NCBI GenBank assembly: GCA_025361185.1
Contig: JANYAR010000061.1
Coordinates: 1-64,000 of the forward strand
DNA length: 64,000 nt
Origin: Alphaproteobacteria bacterium
Lineage (GTDB): Bacteria; Pseudomonadota; Alphaproteobacteria; Micropepsales; Micropepsaceae
Direction: 5' to 3'
Every line of letters starts with the position of its first letter. Position 1 is the first letter of the stretch. This document shows positions 17,354 through 25,187 of the stretch, one piece after another. The notes beneath the pieces were generated by a model. The model worked only from the letters and a program-made list of their open reading frames with translations, was not told the DNA's origin and did no database searches. Position numbers and translations under genes: made by a program.

Positions 17354-18034
17354 CTATGCGCTCTGCGGCAGCAGATAACCGTGCTGCTGCACGGTCTCGA
17401 TAAAATGGCCGCCGCCGGATGCCGCTGCCAGCTTCTTGCGCAACCGGTGCATGAAAAGACCGATGGTGGGACTATCGGGGCCCTCACCATCGGTATAGAT
17501 GTGATTGATCATGGTTTCCTTGCTCACAGGCTTGCCCCGTCGCAGCGATAAGAGCTCCAGTATCTGATATTCCTTGCCGCTCAAAGGCACGCGCCGCCCC
17601 CCGGCTTCCACTGTCTTGGCGACCAGATCGAGCGTCAACGAACCGAAGGAAATCCGGGAATCCGAAATACCCTTGGAGCGGCGCACCACGGCACGAAGCC
17701 GGGCGATCAGTTCCGGGCTGCTGCAGGGCAGTGTCACATAGTCGTCGGCGCCGGCATTGAGCGCCTTGACCTTGCTCTCCGTGTCGGCCCGGATCGAAAC
17801 CACGATAACGGGCGTGTCGATCCGGGCCACGCGCAGGGTGCGAAGGACCTCAAAGCCGCCGATATCGGGAAGGCTCAGATCCAGGATAATGGCGTCATAG
17901 TCGAAGTGCCGGGCCAACTGAATGCCATCCTCGCCAAGTTCGGTGCTTTCTACGCAGATATTCTCGCCGCGCAGCGACAGTTCGATATGCCGGCGGTTGG
18001 CGCAATCGTTCTTATTCAGCAGAATCCGCATCAC
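17354..18034 (-). CDS. CtrA-like OmpR-family response regulator with degenerate receiver
   Basis: 226 residues. The full-length pattern resembles the cell-cycle regulator CtrA: GEDGIQLARHFDYDAIILDLSLPDIGGFEVLRTLRV, then LIARLRAVVRRSKG, a winged helix with LSGKEYQILELLSLRRGKPVSKE, and LRKKLAAASGG...IETV...GY. The acceptor Asp (LDLSLPD) is kept, but the acidic pocket reads NKND where CtrA has EDD-type residues, and the conserved Lys is Leu (DDYVTLPC versus TKPF). Phosphorylation-dependent switching is therefore probably lost or altered. The ATG overlaps the stop of a 36-codon membrane peptide gene. This is likely a CtrA paralogue rather than CtrA itself. Confidence 0.85.
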   Translation of the reverse strand: MMRILLNKNDCANRRHIELSLRGENICVESTELGEDGIQLARHFDYDAIILDLSLPDIGGFEVLRTLRVARIDTPVIVVSIRADTESKVKALNAGADDYVTLPCSSPELIARLRAVVRRSKGISDSRISFGSLTLDLVAKTVEAGGRRVPLSGKEYQILELLSLRRGKPVSKETMINHIYTDGEGPDSPTIGLFMHRLRKKLAAASGGGHFIETVQQHGYLLPQSA

Positions 18035-18141
18035 AGCACCTGCACGTGGGAAAACGCCACGATCACGCCGGCCAATAGGATTGCTATGACGCCGGCCAGA
18101 AAACTGCCGATACGTTCCAGTCTCACCTGCCGGTCGGTCAT
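18031..18141 (-). CDS. 36-residue single-pass membrane peptide upstream of the CtrA-like regulator
   Basis: MTDRQVRLERIGSF, then a helix of about 20 hydrophobic residues (LAGVIAILLAGVIVAF), then SHVQVL. AAGGCAAG precedes the ATG and the stop overlaps the regulator's ATG (TGATG), which indicates translational coupling. The length and single helix suggest a small membrane protein, perhaps an anchor or modulator for a kinase or regulator. No family was recognised. Confidence 0.55.
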   Translation of the reverse strand: MTDRQVRLERIGSFLAGVIAILLAGVIVAFSHVQVL

Positions 18142-18749
18142 GACTTGCCTTTCTCTGAAATTGTCTGTTGGACCGCCAAAGGAAGATGATGCCAGCGCGT
18201 CTCGCCCGTCCGGTTGATCCGTTTCATCGCGCGTCTTGTGCCGGCGCGCCACACACCGAACGCCGAGATGTGATTGGTGCCCGTGGTGCAGCGCCGCCAG
18301 GACAGCTTCGCGGTTTGCAACAGGCCTTTGCGCTCGCGCTTGATGCGGGGACGGGATTCGCACCGTGGCGCGACAACCACGGACGGTTTAACCGCCGCGC
18401 GGCGGGTACGTTGATAAGATTGCGTGGGCCAAAACATTCTGCTGGGCTCCCATCGATGATGCCGCGCCTTCTGCGCGAGCCCTGATAAGAGGGCGTAAAT
18501 CGCCGATGTACGCATTGCGAATTGTCAAAAAACGACGCATCGCGCGCGGAAAAAGTGACGACCTAGGTAGTTCTGCTTGTGCCGAATCAGCGCAATTCTC
18601 TCGGCTTTCAGAAACTATAGGAAGAAGTCCTGACTGGTGGTCAGGCGAATCTACGTACGCGGAATCCCCAGCTACTGATTCGATTCAAAACCAATGATGC
18701 TTAACGACATCAGAACACAGCACGTGTTTGCACAAATGGGGGTCACAAT
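18142..18749. other. Gene-poor intergenic stretch with an FNR/FixK-like box
   Basis: About 600 bases. Open frames exist on both strands but show no recognisable protein, and their composition looks like shadow coding. Part of the minus strand next to 18141 should carry the promoter of the membrane-peptide/CtrA-like operon. The right end carries the Crp/FixK promoter with a near-consensus FNR box. Confidence 0.5.
18675..18688 (+). promoter_or_regulatory. FNR/FixK-like box upstream of the Crp-family gene
   Basis: CTGATTCGATTCAA matches TTGAT-N4-ATCAA at 8 of 10 defined positions. It lies about 62 bases upstream of the Crp/Fnr start, so autoregulation or control by another FNR-type protein is possible. 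This is a single-site visual match. Confidence 0.4.
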
Positions 18750-19487
18750 ATGCCGATCGTACTCAGCGCCGCGCGCGCCGCGACAATTCCCGCCGCCGCC
18801 TACAACCGTTTCTGCGCGCCGCCTCCATCACAGGATAATGCGGCAGCGGCGCCGGTAACCCTAACCGACCATCTGCATCGCATTCAGGGCCATGGGGCGC
18901 GGATGTATTTTACCCGCAACGAAACCGTCTTCAACCAGGACGATCCCGCCGATCAGGTCTATCGGATTCTCAGCGGCACGGTCCGGCTGTGCCGCTATAT
19001 GCCCGACGGCCGCCGCTACATTGTGGATTTTCTGCTGCCCGGCGATCTGATGGGTTTTGTCGAAAGCCCCGATTTGCCCGCATCCGCCGAAGCCGTCACG
19101 GAATCGACGCTCATCGCCTTTCCCCGCATCTGCTTCGACCGGCTGGCGAACGAAAATGCGGCGGTGCGCACCCAGCTGCTGTGTCATTTGTCGTCCAATC
19201 TTCTGACCGCGCACCAACACATGTTCGTGCTGGGTTGCCAGAAAGCCAAGGAGCGGGTTGCGTCCTTTCTGCTGCGGCTCGCCGATCGCATGGATCTGAT
19301 ATGCGGCGACCGCCTGGACCTGCCGATGAGCCGGCAAGATATCGCCGACCATCTTGGTCTGACGATCGAGACTATCAGCCGCATGATCACCGCGCTGCGT
19401 AACGAGGGCGCCATCCTCATTCCCAATACGCAACAGATCGTGCTGCGCGACATGGCCGCGCTTCGCAAACTTGCGGCAGAGGACTAG
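18750..19487 (+). CDS. Crp/Fnr-family transcription factor (FixK-type)
   Basis: 245 residues. A cNMP-binding beta-roll (FNQDDPADQVYRILSGTVRLCR, FLLPGDLMGF) is followed by a long helix (CQKAKERVASFLLRLADR) and a winged HTH (MSRQDIADHLGLTIETISRMITALRNEGAI). The HTH carries the E-S/T-x-x-R DNA-reading pattern of FNR/FixK proteins. The N-terminal cysteine cluster that binds the FNR iron-sulfur centre is missing (one Cys only), so it is FixK-like rather than a direct O2 sensor. The DivL-like gene starts three bases after its stop. With a FixL-like kinase and a FixJ nearby, a low-oxygen cascade is a reasonable inference. Confidence 0.9.
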   Translation: MPIVLSAARAATIPAAAYNRFCAPPPSQDNAAAAPVTLTDHLHRIQGHGARMYFTRNETVFNQDDPADQVYRILSGTVRLCRYMPDGRRYIVDFLLPGDLMGFVESPDLPASAEAVTESTLIAFPRICFDRLANENAAVRTQLLCHLSSNLLTAHQHMFVLGCQKAKERVASFLLRLADRMDLICGDRLDLPMSRQDIADHLGLTIETISRMITALRNEGAILIPNTQQIVLRDMAALRKLAAED

Positions 19488-19490
19488 GTC

Positions 19491-21152
19491 ATGCATTGGC
19501 TGATATCCTTCATTCAGTTCATCGCCGCACCGCTGATGCCGGTGATGGAGGCGCTGATTCCCGCGCTTGCGGCGAGCGCACATCGCAGTCCCAACAGTGA
19601 CGATTGCACCGTCGCGGCTTTTGCGGTTTCGACCGGCTTGATCGGGCTCGTCTGCATATTTTCGACTTGCTGGATTCATGCACGCTTGCGCAGATTGAGG
19701 GATCGCGCCAAGCATGACATCGCCGCCGCCGATGTGGCGCTGTACTTTCGTGAAGCTCTCCTGACCGGGGCAACAGACGGCGTGGTCGTCCTACGCAACG
19801 GCGAGCAGGAGCGGCAATATTACGGCGAAGGCAAGGCGCTCTATGAAGCCTGCATGGAGAGTCCGTTGGCAAGCAGAGCCATGCGGGCGATCGATGTTCT
19901 TGCCGAACAAGGCACATCCTTCGCGTTATCGCTTCCCGCCGATGAAGGTGGCCTGACATTGCGGGGATTGCCTGTCGCGGGACGGGCCGTCATCTATCTT
20001 CACCGGGAGTCCCATTGCGCCAACCCGGAGCGGTATCGCGAGATTCTGGAAGCGCTGCCCTTTCCGGTCTGGATCCGCGGCGCCGGCAATGCCATCGGCT
20101 GGGCCAACAACAGCTTCCTTTCCACATTGGGCTTTACCAGCCTGGACGACGCCATAGCAGCCAATGCCGCGCTGGAATGGTCGGAGCGTGACCTGGCCGC
20201 GAAGGCGCTGCAAAGCCGCCAGCCGGTGGAGGGGCGCGCGTCGGTGATCGTGAACGGCGAGCCTCGCACATTTTCACTGGGCTTGACGCCCATGTCGCAA
20301 ACCACCGTGGCCGGATTCGCCATGGATATCACGCAGAGCGCGCGTCTCGAATCCAGGTTGCAGCTTGCCCGGGACGCCCAGGGAGAAATGGTTCAACGCA
20401 TGCCCTTCGCCGTCGCCGTGTTCGACTGCAAACAAAAGCTCGTCAGCTACAATGGGGTCTATGCCGAGCTGTGGGAATTTTCCAAGGCGTGGCTGGATAC
20501 CTGCCCGTCCTATGGCGATATTCTCGACCGTCTGCGCGACAAGCGCAAAATACCGGAACAGCGCAACTTTGCGGCGTGGAAACAGGCACATCTCCAATCC
20601 TTGGCCAGTGCCGATCGCCAGAAAGAAGAGTTCTGGCACATGCCGAACGGCAAGAGCGTTCGCATCGTGACACAGCCGCAGTTGCAGGGTGGGACTTTCA
20701 CGCTGTTCGAGGACATCACCGAGCGCCTGCACCTGGAATCGTCTCTGAATCTTCTGACCCAGGTACAGAAGGCGACGCTGGATACGCTCGACGAAGGCAT
20801 CGCGATCTTCAGCACCGACGGCCGCCTGGTCCTACACAACACCCTGTTCGGCCGCATGTGGCAGCTGTCGGAAAGCGAGCTGGACGGTCAGCCGCACTTT
20901 GCCGAGATCGCCAGCCTTTGCACCGCGCGGATCGGACGGGACGGCATCTGGGGCATCGTGTCCGCAGGCGTCAATTCCGCGACACCGGAACGATTTGGCG
21001 AATGGGGCAAGGCCAAGCGCGCCGACGGGCGCGTCCTGTCGCTGGCGCTGTCACGCCTGCCCAACGGCGCCACAGTGGTAACCTTTACCGACATCACCGA
21101 TCTGGAACAGTTCGGCACGCAGCCAGCGGACTGCTCTCATGTTGCTGCCTGA
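19491..21152 (+). CDS. DivL-like multi-PAS membrane protein lacking the kinase domain
   Basis: 553 residues. Membrane segment at about 42-65, then PAS-type repeats: REILEALPFPVWIRGAGNAIGWANNSF, VQRMPFAVAVFDCKQKLVSYN, and a third starting LLTQVQKATLDTLDEGIAIF with LHNTLFGRMWQL. The last repeats and the FEDITERLHLESSL joint resemble the PAS array of DivL-type kinases of Alphaproteobacteria. The protein ends right after VTFTDITDLEQF, so neither a His-containing dimerisation domain nor an ATPase follows, and none is found in the next 600 bases. It may be a kinase-less sensor partner or a truncated kinase. It is cotranscribed with the Crp-type gene. Confidence 0.8.
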   Translation: MHWLISFIQFIAAPLMPVMEALIPALAASAHRSPNSDDCTVAAFAVSTGLIGLVCIFSTCWIHARLRRLRDRAKHDIAAADVALYFREALLTGATDGVVVLRNGEQERQYYGEGKALYEACMESPLASRAMRAIDVLAEQGTSFALSLPADEGGLTLRGLPVAGRAVIYLHRESHCANPERYREILEALPFPVWIRGAGNAIGWANNSFLSTLGFTSLDDAIAANAALEWSERDLAAKALQSRQPVEGRASVIVNGEPRTFSLGLTPMSQTTVAGFAMDITQSARLESRLQLARDAQGEMVQRMPFAVAVFDCKQKLVSYNGVYAELWEFSKAWLDTCPSYGDILDRLRDKRKIPEQRNFAAWKQAHLQSLASADRQKEEFWHMPNGKSVRIVTQPQLQGGTFTLFEDITERLHLESSLNLLTQVQKATLDTLDEGIAIFSTDGRLVLHNTLFGRMWQLSESELDGQPHFAEIASLCTARIGRDGIWGIVSAGVNSATPERFGEWGKAKRADGRVLSLALSRLPNGATVVTFTDITDLEQFGTQPADCSHVAA

Positions 21153-21768
21153 ATGGCTCTCGCATCTGACGAGCGGCCATCAGCGGCGGCCGCTGGATAT
21201 CGGTGATAAATTGTCATCTATTTCCTCGGCCTTCGCGCTACGCCACTGTCCCCGCGCGGCATGTGATGACGGTGCCAGCTTGGCGAGATAGACAGTGCCG
21301 CGCGCTGGCCATCGGCGAACCCTGCTTCGTCTCCAAAAATTCCGCAGGGCTTCACAGACGACCCTATACGGCATCAGTGAACTCCCCCTTCGTAATTCAC
21401 CCGGGGAAAATCTGTCGCCAGCGAGCCCGCGCAGTGAGCACTGTCAACGCTGAGAAACGAGCCGTTTTGACCAGCGCTCGTCGTGAAGATCGCGGCACTG
21501 CAAGTACGGCGTCATGCTGCATCGCGATAGAATGTCGGCCAGACGACAGGGCCGAGCCGGGATCACCCCATACACGATGGGATTGTGCCACCGGCATTGA
21601 AGCAACCACAGGGCTGCCGCGCATCTTGTGGTTAAAGGCGCGGACTCGCGAAATGCGCACGGCTTCGCTGGATTCTCCGTGTACGTCGGTATAACATTCT
21701 TGCGAGACTTGTTGAACGGCAAGCCGGGTTGCGCGTTGATTCTATTGCTTCGCTTTCATGGGTAAAGC
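21153..21768. other. Gene-free stretch after the DivL-like gene
   Basis: 616 bases. No kinase-domain remnant and no other recognisable protein could be read in any frame. The right end holds the promoter region of the FixJ-type gene. I see no strong hairpin or repeat. Confidence 0.45.
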
Positions 21769-22389
21769 ATGGCTGAAGAACAGTGCGTATTTGTGGTGGA
21801 TGACGACGCTGATGTCCGCGACTCGCTGCGCGTGTTGCTTGAAGCATCGGGTTTCACGGTGCGCGTTTTCACATCGGCGATTCATTTCCTGGCTGACTCC
21901 GGCCCCAAAAATGGCTGTCTGATCGCCGACATCCGCATGCCCGACATGAGCGGACTGGAACTGCAGGAAGAGATCGTCCGGCGGCAGATCCAGTTGCCGG
22001 TCATCGTCATGACCGGCCATGGCGATGTGCCCCTGGCGGTGCGCGCAATGAAGGCCGGCGCCGTTGATTTCCTGGAGAAGCCGTTCGACGACAATTTGAT
22101 GCTGGCCAGCGTCCGCCGGGGTCTGGAAGCGGGATCGCGGGCGGCCGGCCGCGCCGCGGAAGTCGAGGCAGCAAAGAATCTTCTCGCCGCGCTGACACCG
22201 CGCGAGCACAATGTGCTCGACAAGCTGGTAAAGGGACGCTCCAACAAGATTGCGGCCTACGAACTGGGCATCTCGCCTCGTACCGTGGAAATTCATCGTG
22301 CGCACATCATGGACAAGATGAACGCGTCCAGCCTATCCGACCTGGTGCGAACCGTGCTGGCGGTTGGTCAGAACACATCCGCCTCGTAA
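21769..22389 (+). CDS. FixJ-family two-component response regulator
   Basis: 206 residues. Receiver with pocket VVDDDAD, acceptor Asp in IADIRMPDMSGLEL, Thr in VIVMTGHGDVPLAV, and Lys in DFLEKPF. The LuxR-type HTH has LTPREHNVLDKLVKGRSNKIAAYELGIS, PRTVEIHRAHIMDKM. The length and arrangement are those of FixJ/TodT regulators. The kinase partner is not adjacent; the FixL-like kinase 5 kb away is a candidate. The last 22 bases overlap the convergent Hpt-like gene. Confidence 0.93.
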   Translation: MAEEQCVFVVDDDADVRDSLRVLLEASGFTVRVFTSAIHFLADSGPKNGCLIADIRMPDMSGLELQEEIVRRQIQLPVIVMTGHGDVPLAVRAMKAGAVDFLEKPFDDNLMLASVRRGLEAGSRAAGRAAEVEAAKNLLAALTPREHNVLDKLVKGRSNKIAAYELGISPRTVEIHRAHIMDKMNASSLSDLVRTVLAVGQNTSAS

Positions 22390-22919
22390 CGACGCATCAA
22401 GATTATATCGGCATCGCTGCAGGCCTGGGCCAATTCGTTGATAAGTTGGTACGTGGCGGCGTGATTGCCATGCTCACAGGCCGCTTCGAGACGGTGCGCG
22501 GCCGCCGCCGCGCGCAGGGCGCCCAGAATTTCGGTTGCCTTTGCAATCGCCTGCGCTTCCCGCGCCAGGGCTTCGAAGTCCTTGCTGGCACGCAAGCGGG
22601 CTATTCTCACCAGATGAAGCTGGATAGCTGCAAGGGAAAGAGAAATCAGGGTGCGAAATTCATTTGCCGGCAGCACCGATTCAAGAACCACGAAATCCGA
22701 CAAGGATGTCGGCGACGTTTCGGTCGTGACGGGGAGACTGCGAAGCGGCCGGTAGGTGGTGCCCCCCGGCCGCTTCGCTTCCGCGCCGCCCGTTGGCAAA
22801 GGCGGCGCATTTCCGTTCTCCTGTGTTCCGTCGACCAGGGCGCAGGGGATCGCTCCCGGGCCGGCGGACGCTTCGATTGGGTACTGGCCGGGTCGTATAC
22901 AAATCACATTCCGGCTCAT
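22368..22919 (-). CDS. Hpt-like helical protein without the phospho-histidine
   Basis: 183 residues from ATG at 22919, chosen for AAGGAG nine bases upstream. The first 85 residues look unstructured (Pro/Gly-rich). The rest forms helices that line up with an Hpt domain (DFEALAREAQAIAKATEILGA, then RLEAACEHGNH), but where Hpt has A-H-x-L-K-G this protein has A-Q-A-I-A-K. The phosphorylatable His is therefore Gln. It could be a regulatory pseudo-phosphotransfer protein, or the resemblance may be only structural. It converges on, and slightly overlaps, the FixJ-type gene. Confidence 0.6.
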   Translation of the reverse strand: MSRNVICIRPGQYPIEASAGPGAIPCALVDGTQENGNAPPLPTGGAEAKRPGGTTYRPLRSLPVTTETSPTSLSDFVVLESVLPANEFRTLISLSLAAIQLHLVRIARLRASKDFEALAREAQAIAKATEILGALRAAAAAHRLEAACEHGNHAATYQLINELAQACSDADIILMRRYEADVF

Positions 22920-23027
22920 CCCAACCGCTCCTTGATCGCGATCTGTGAGGGACATATAGATCGGACATCGCATGGTTGCTTAGGGTGGCTGTACAGGCGG
23001 TTAAACCGCTCGCAGAGCGAACTAAGC

Positions 23028-23121
23028 AGTTATACTTACAGCCGGTGCAAAGCCGCCCACACAGGGCTGTCGGCCTGAGATTCTGGGAGGACCGTTCCGA
23101 AGCGGGGCGCTAAGTATAACT
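23028..23121. repeat. 11-bp perfect inverted repeat pair upstream of a small gene
   Basis: AGTTATACTTA at 23028-23038 is the exact reverse complement of TAAGTATAACT at 23111-23121; 72 bases separate them. Slightly upstream, GCGGTT-A-AACCGC (22997-23009) is another palindrome. A related pair lies upstream of the paralogous gene at 57275. It could be a pair of operators or a loop-forming regulator site. Confidence 0.6.
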
Positions 23122-23146
23122 CCTAGCTTCACGTTTTGCCCCAATC

Positions 23147-23165
23147 GCGCATGATGGAACGGTCC
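23147..23165 (+). promoter_or_regulatory. Conserved leader motif before small gene (copy 1)
   Basis: GCGCATGATGGAACGGTCC ends 24 bases before the ATG at 23190. A nearly identical motif sits at the same distance before the paralogue at 57275. It may be part of the 5' UTR or a promoter element. Confidence 0.5.
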
Positions 23166-23189
23166 GAAGAACATCGGAGCGGAGGAAAA

Positions 23190-23363
23190 ATGGCCAACAT
23201 CACCGAAACCCTGGCCCTGGCGCAACGTCTTCGCCACGACGCGCAAGAAACCGATCTGCCCTCCTTTGCCCAGCTTTTTGTGCGCACGGCGGAAGAATTG
23301 GAAGAATTCGTCCGCCGCCAGCAGTCTGTCGACGCCTCGCGACTGTTGCGCAAAACCGGCTGA
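23190..23363 (+). CDS. Small helical protein (paralogue family, copy 1)
   Basis: 57 residues starting MANITETLALAQRLRH. GGAGGAAAA precedes the ATG, a strong Shine-Dalgarno that decides the start. The TLALAQRxRHxAQ...P..A.L..R.A..LExF pattern is shared with the protein at 57275-57466, with about 19 identical positions over 34. A looser version occurs at 51958-52143. It is predicted to be a helical hairpin, soluble, without cysteines. The function is unknown. It stands alone behind a region rich in inverted repeats. Confidence 0.7.
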   Translation: MANITETLALAQRLRHDAQETDLPSFAQLFVRTAEELEEFVRRQQSVDASRLLRKTG

Positions 23364-23459
23364 CGCTCCGATCGCGCGGGTATTTTCTGCATAGATATAT
23401 TGGCAGACGCCGGAACGGCTTCAGCACGGCGCTGATTGGGCGATCCAACAGCCGGCGCG

Positions 23460-24428
23460 TTATTGGTCCTGCTCGGAACCATCCAGGAGCGAGTCTGCCG
23501 GGCCCCAATAGCCCAGCCGTCCAGCGCACCCGGTAAGAGCAGCCGTCAGCACCACAGATTCCAATTTCGTGAGCCGGAGATTACGCGTAGAGCCGATTCG
23601 CTGCAAATCTCTCGGGCTCACAATGCCAAAATTCAAATACTCCGAGATCTTGGAAACGGTAGCGTCTTTGGAAAGATCCTCAAATCGAACACACAGGGCT
23701 CCGACGGCTTGCGCGTTGCGCTCAAAATCGGGAGCAAGCGATCGCCACATGCGGCCGAAGGACCAGGGCGTAAATATCGGCTTGTCCGGCCATCTTTGAT
23801 AGCTTCGCATACCGATGCCTTTATACGATGCCAGCGCGTCCCACGGATTGCGAACAAGGAATAGAAATTTGGCATTGGGAAACAGCCAACGCAGATATTG
23901 GGCGTGGCCAATCCCAAGACGCACTTCCTTAAATCCCCAACCAGATGCTTTGCGCCCGCGGGCCGTTTGGGCAAACATCTCCATAAGAAAAGCGCGGTGG
24001 GCGCTCTTCAGCCGATCGGGCCCGGGATAGAGATTTGCCACCCACGAATTGGTGAAGTTGGCGCGATCAGGCACAACGAACCAATCACGCCGAGGCCAAT
24101 TCTCATCGAAGGCCGCGAATTGCTGGCACATAGTGTCAACCAACTGGGAATTTGCGTACGGCTCCCCCCATATCAAAGCGTCGGTGCCGCCGGATATCAT
24201 TCGTTGCAACAGCGTCGATCCGCTGCGCCAGCCCGCCGCCAAAATAAATATCGGCGCCTGCTCCACATACTCCTCGGCGCAAAACTCGGGCCAAAACTTT
24301 TCAAGCCTCTGCAGCGTGGTTGAGAAATCGCCGCTTCTGACCGTGACGATCTGATGAGACTTTCTCGCCATGGAGCCGCCGAATATGGTCCCGATCTGGG
24401 TGCTAATGGAGCTGCGCAAGCCGGTCAT
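23460..24428 (-). CDS. Sulfotransferase-family protein
   Basis: 322 residues; the ATG at 24428 follows GGAGAGGG by about seven bases, better than the ATG at 24449. The PAPS-binding 5' loop is at AAGWRSGSTLLQRMI, the 3'-phosphate motif at FLFLVRNPWDALASYKG, and there is a late RFEDL block. This is the layout of Sulfotransfer_1/3 enzymes that move sulfate from PAPS to a carbohydrate, lipid or phenol. No signal peptide. The flanks are gene-poor and no sulfate-activation genes are near, so the acceptor is unknown. The isolated position hints at acquisition. Confidence 0.87.
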   Translation of the reverse strand: MTGLRSSISTQIGTIFGGSMARKSHQIVTVRSGDFSTTLQRLEKFWPEFCAEEYVEQAPIFILAAGWRSGSTLLQRMISGGTDALIWGEPYANSQLVDTMCQQFAAFDENWPRRDWFVVPDRANFTNSWVANLYPGPDRLKSAHRAFLMEMFAQTARGRKASGWGFKEVRLGIGHAQYLRWLFPNAKFLFLVRNPWDALASYKGIGMRSYQRWPDKPIFTPWSFGRMWRSLAPDFERNAQAVGALCVRFEDLSKDATVSKISEYLNFGIVSPRDLQRIGSTRNLRLTKLESVVLTAALTGCAGRLGYWGPADSLLDGSEQDQ

Positions 24429-25187
24429 GCCGCACCCTCTCCAACGCATGCTGCCAACCGGGAGCAGCCGGGCGCCGGCCCCAAAGAGTCACAGTCATGA
24501 TTCTCGACAGGGCACACGCCGGCGACCATCGCCGCGGTCCGCTTCAGCACATCGGGACAAAAACTGACGGAAGCATTCAACATGTGGGCCAATGGCACGT
24601 AACAATCCCAACCAATTCGATCCGGCCAATCGAGAAATCGAACTCGCTTCGATTTCCCGCTGCCGAAAGCGCCGCCCCACAGCACCTCACGAAGTATTTA
24701 TTCGCACATATCCGGTTGGGGGAGAAGCAAAATGCAAGCTTACGCACGGCGATTCGGGGCGCGCGCGGAAAGTTGTCATCGTCAATCAATAGAAGTTGAC
24801 TTAATTTTGATCACCGCTGCACGCGGAGAGAGCAACAGATTCTTCAGACTGGGCATCGATCGCACCGAAGTCCTGAAATGCTGGCAAAAAATTCGCCAGG
24901 CGAGCCGCGACTTTCCGTATTGCTTCAATCCGGTCTTGTGGCCGCTTCTAGAACATTCAGAAGACAAATATGAGAGTTCACTCCTCATAGATGCGAAATA
25001 AGCAAAAAATGAGGCAAAGGGTGCATGAACCGCCGGCTCCGGTGTGGGCGTTGGAAACATGCTGCAAGGCGCGCGCAATTGCTTCGATCTGCGTTTTCCG
25101 TGAAGCCATCTTTGCGCTTACAGGCAGCAACCGGCCGAACGGCCAGTGGGCGAGCTTGGGCGAACGGCTGCAGGAATATTCTACGAA
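24429..25187. other. 760-base stretch without a convincing gene
   Basis: Several short frames overlap on both strands, but none has a recognisable fold or a good ribosome-binding site. The base composition between about 24700 and 25000 is more AT-rich than the flanks. It could be decayed or foreign DNA beside the sulfotransferase. Confidence 0.4.

Noticed and set aside
18340-18375. tRNA-like T-arm (GGTGCGAATCCC on the minus strand)
   Set aside because: No acceptor stem, anticodon arm or GTTCGA core could be folded around it.
21203-21694. 163-codon plus-strand frame after the DivL-like gene
   Set aside because: No ribosome-binding site, no recognisable domain and Arg/Ser/Thr-rich composition typical of non-coding GC-rich DNA.
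23190-23363. NepR-type anti-sigma factor
   Set aside because: Length is similar, but no NepR motif is visible and no EcfG/PhyR gene is near.
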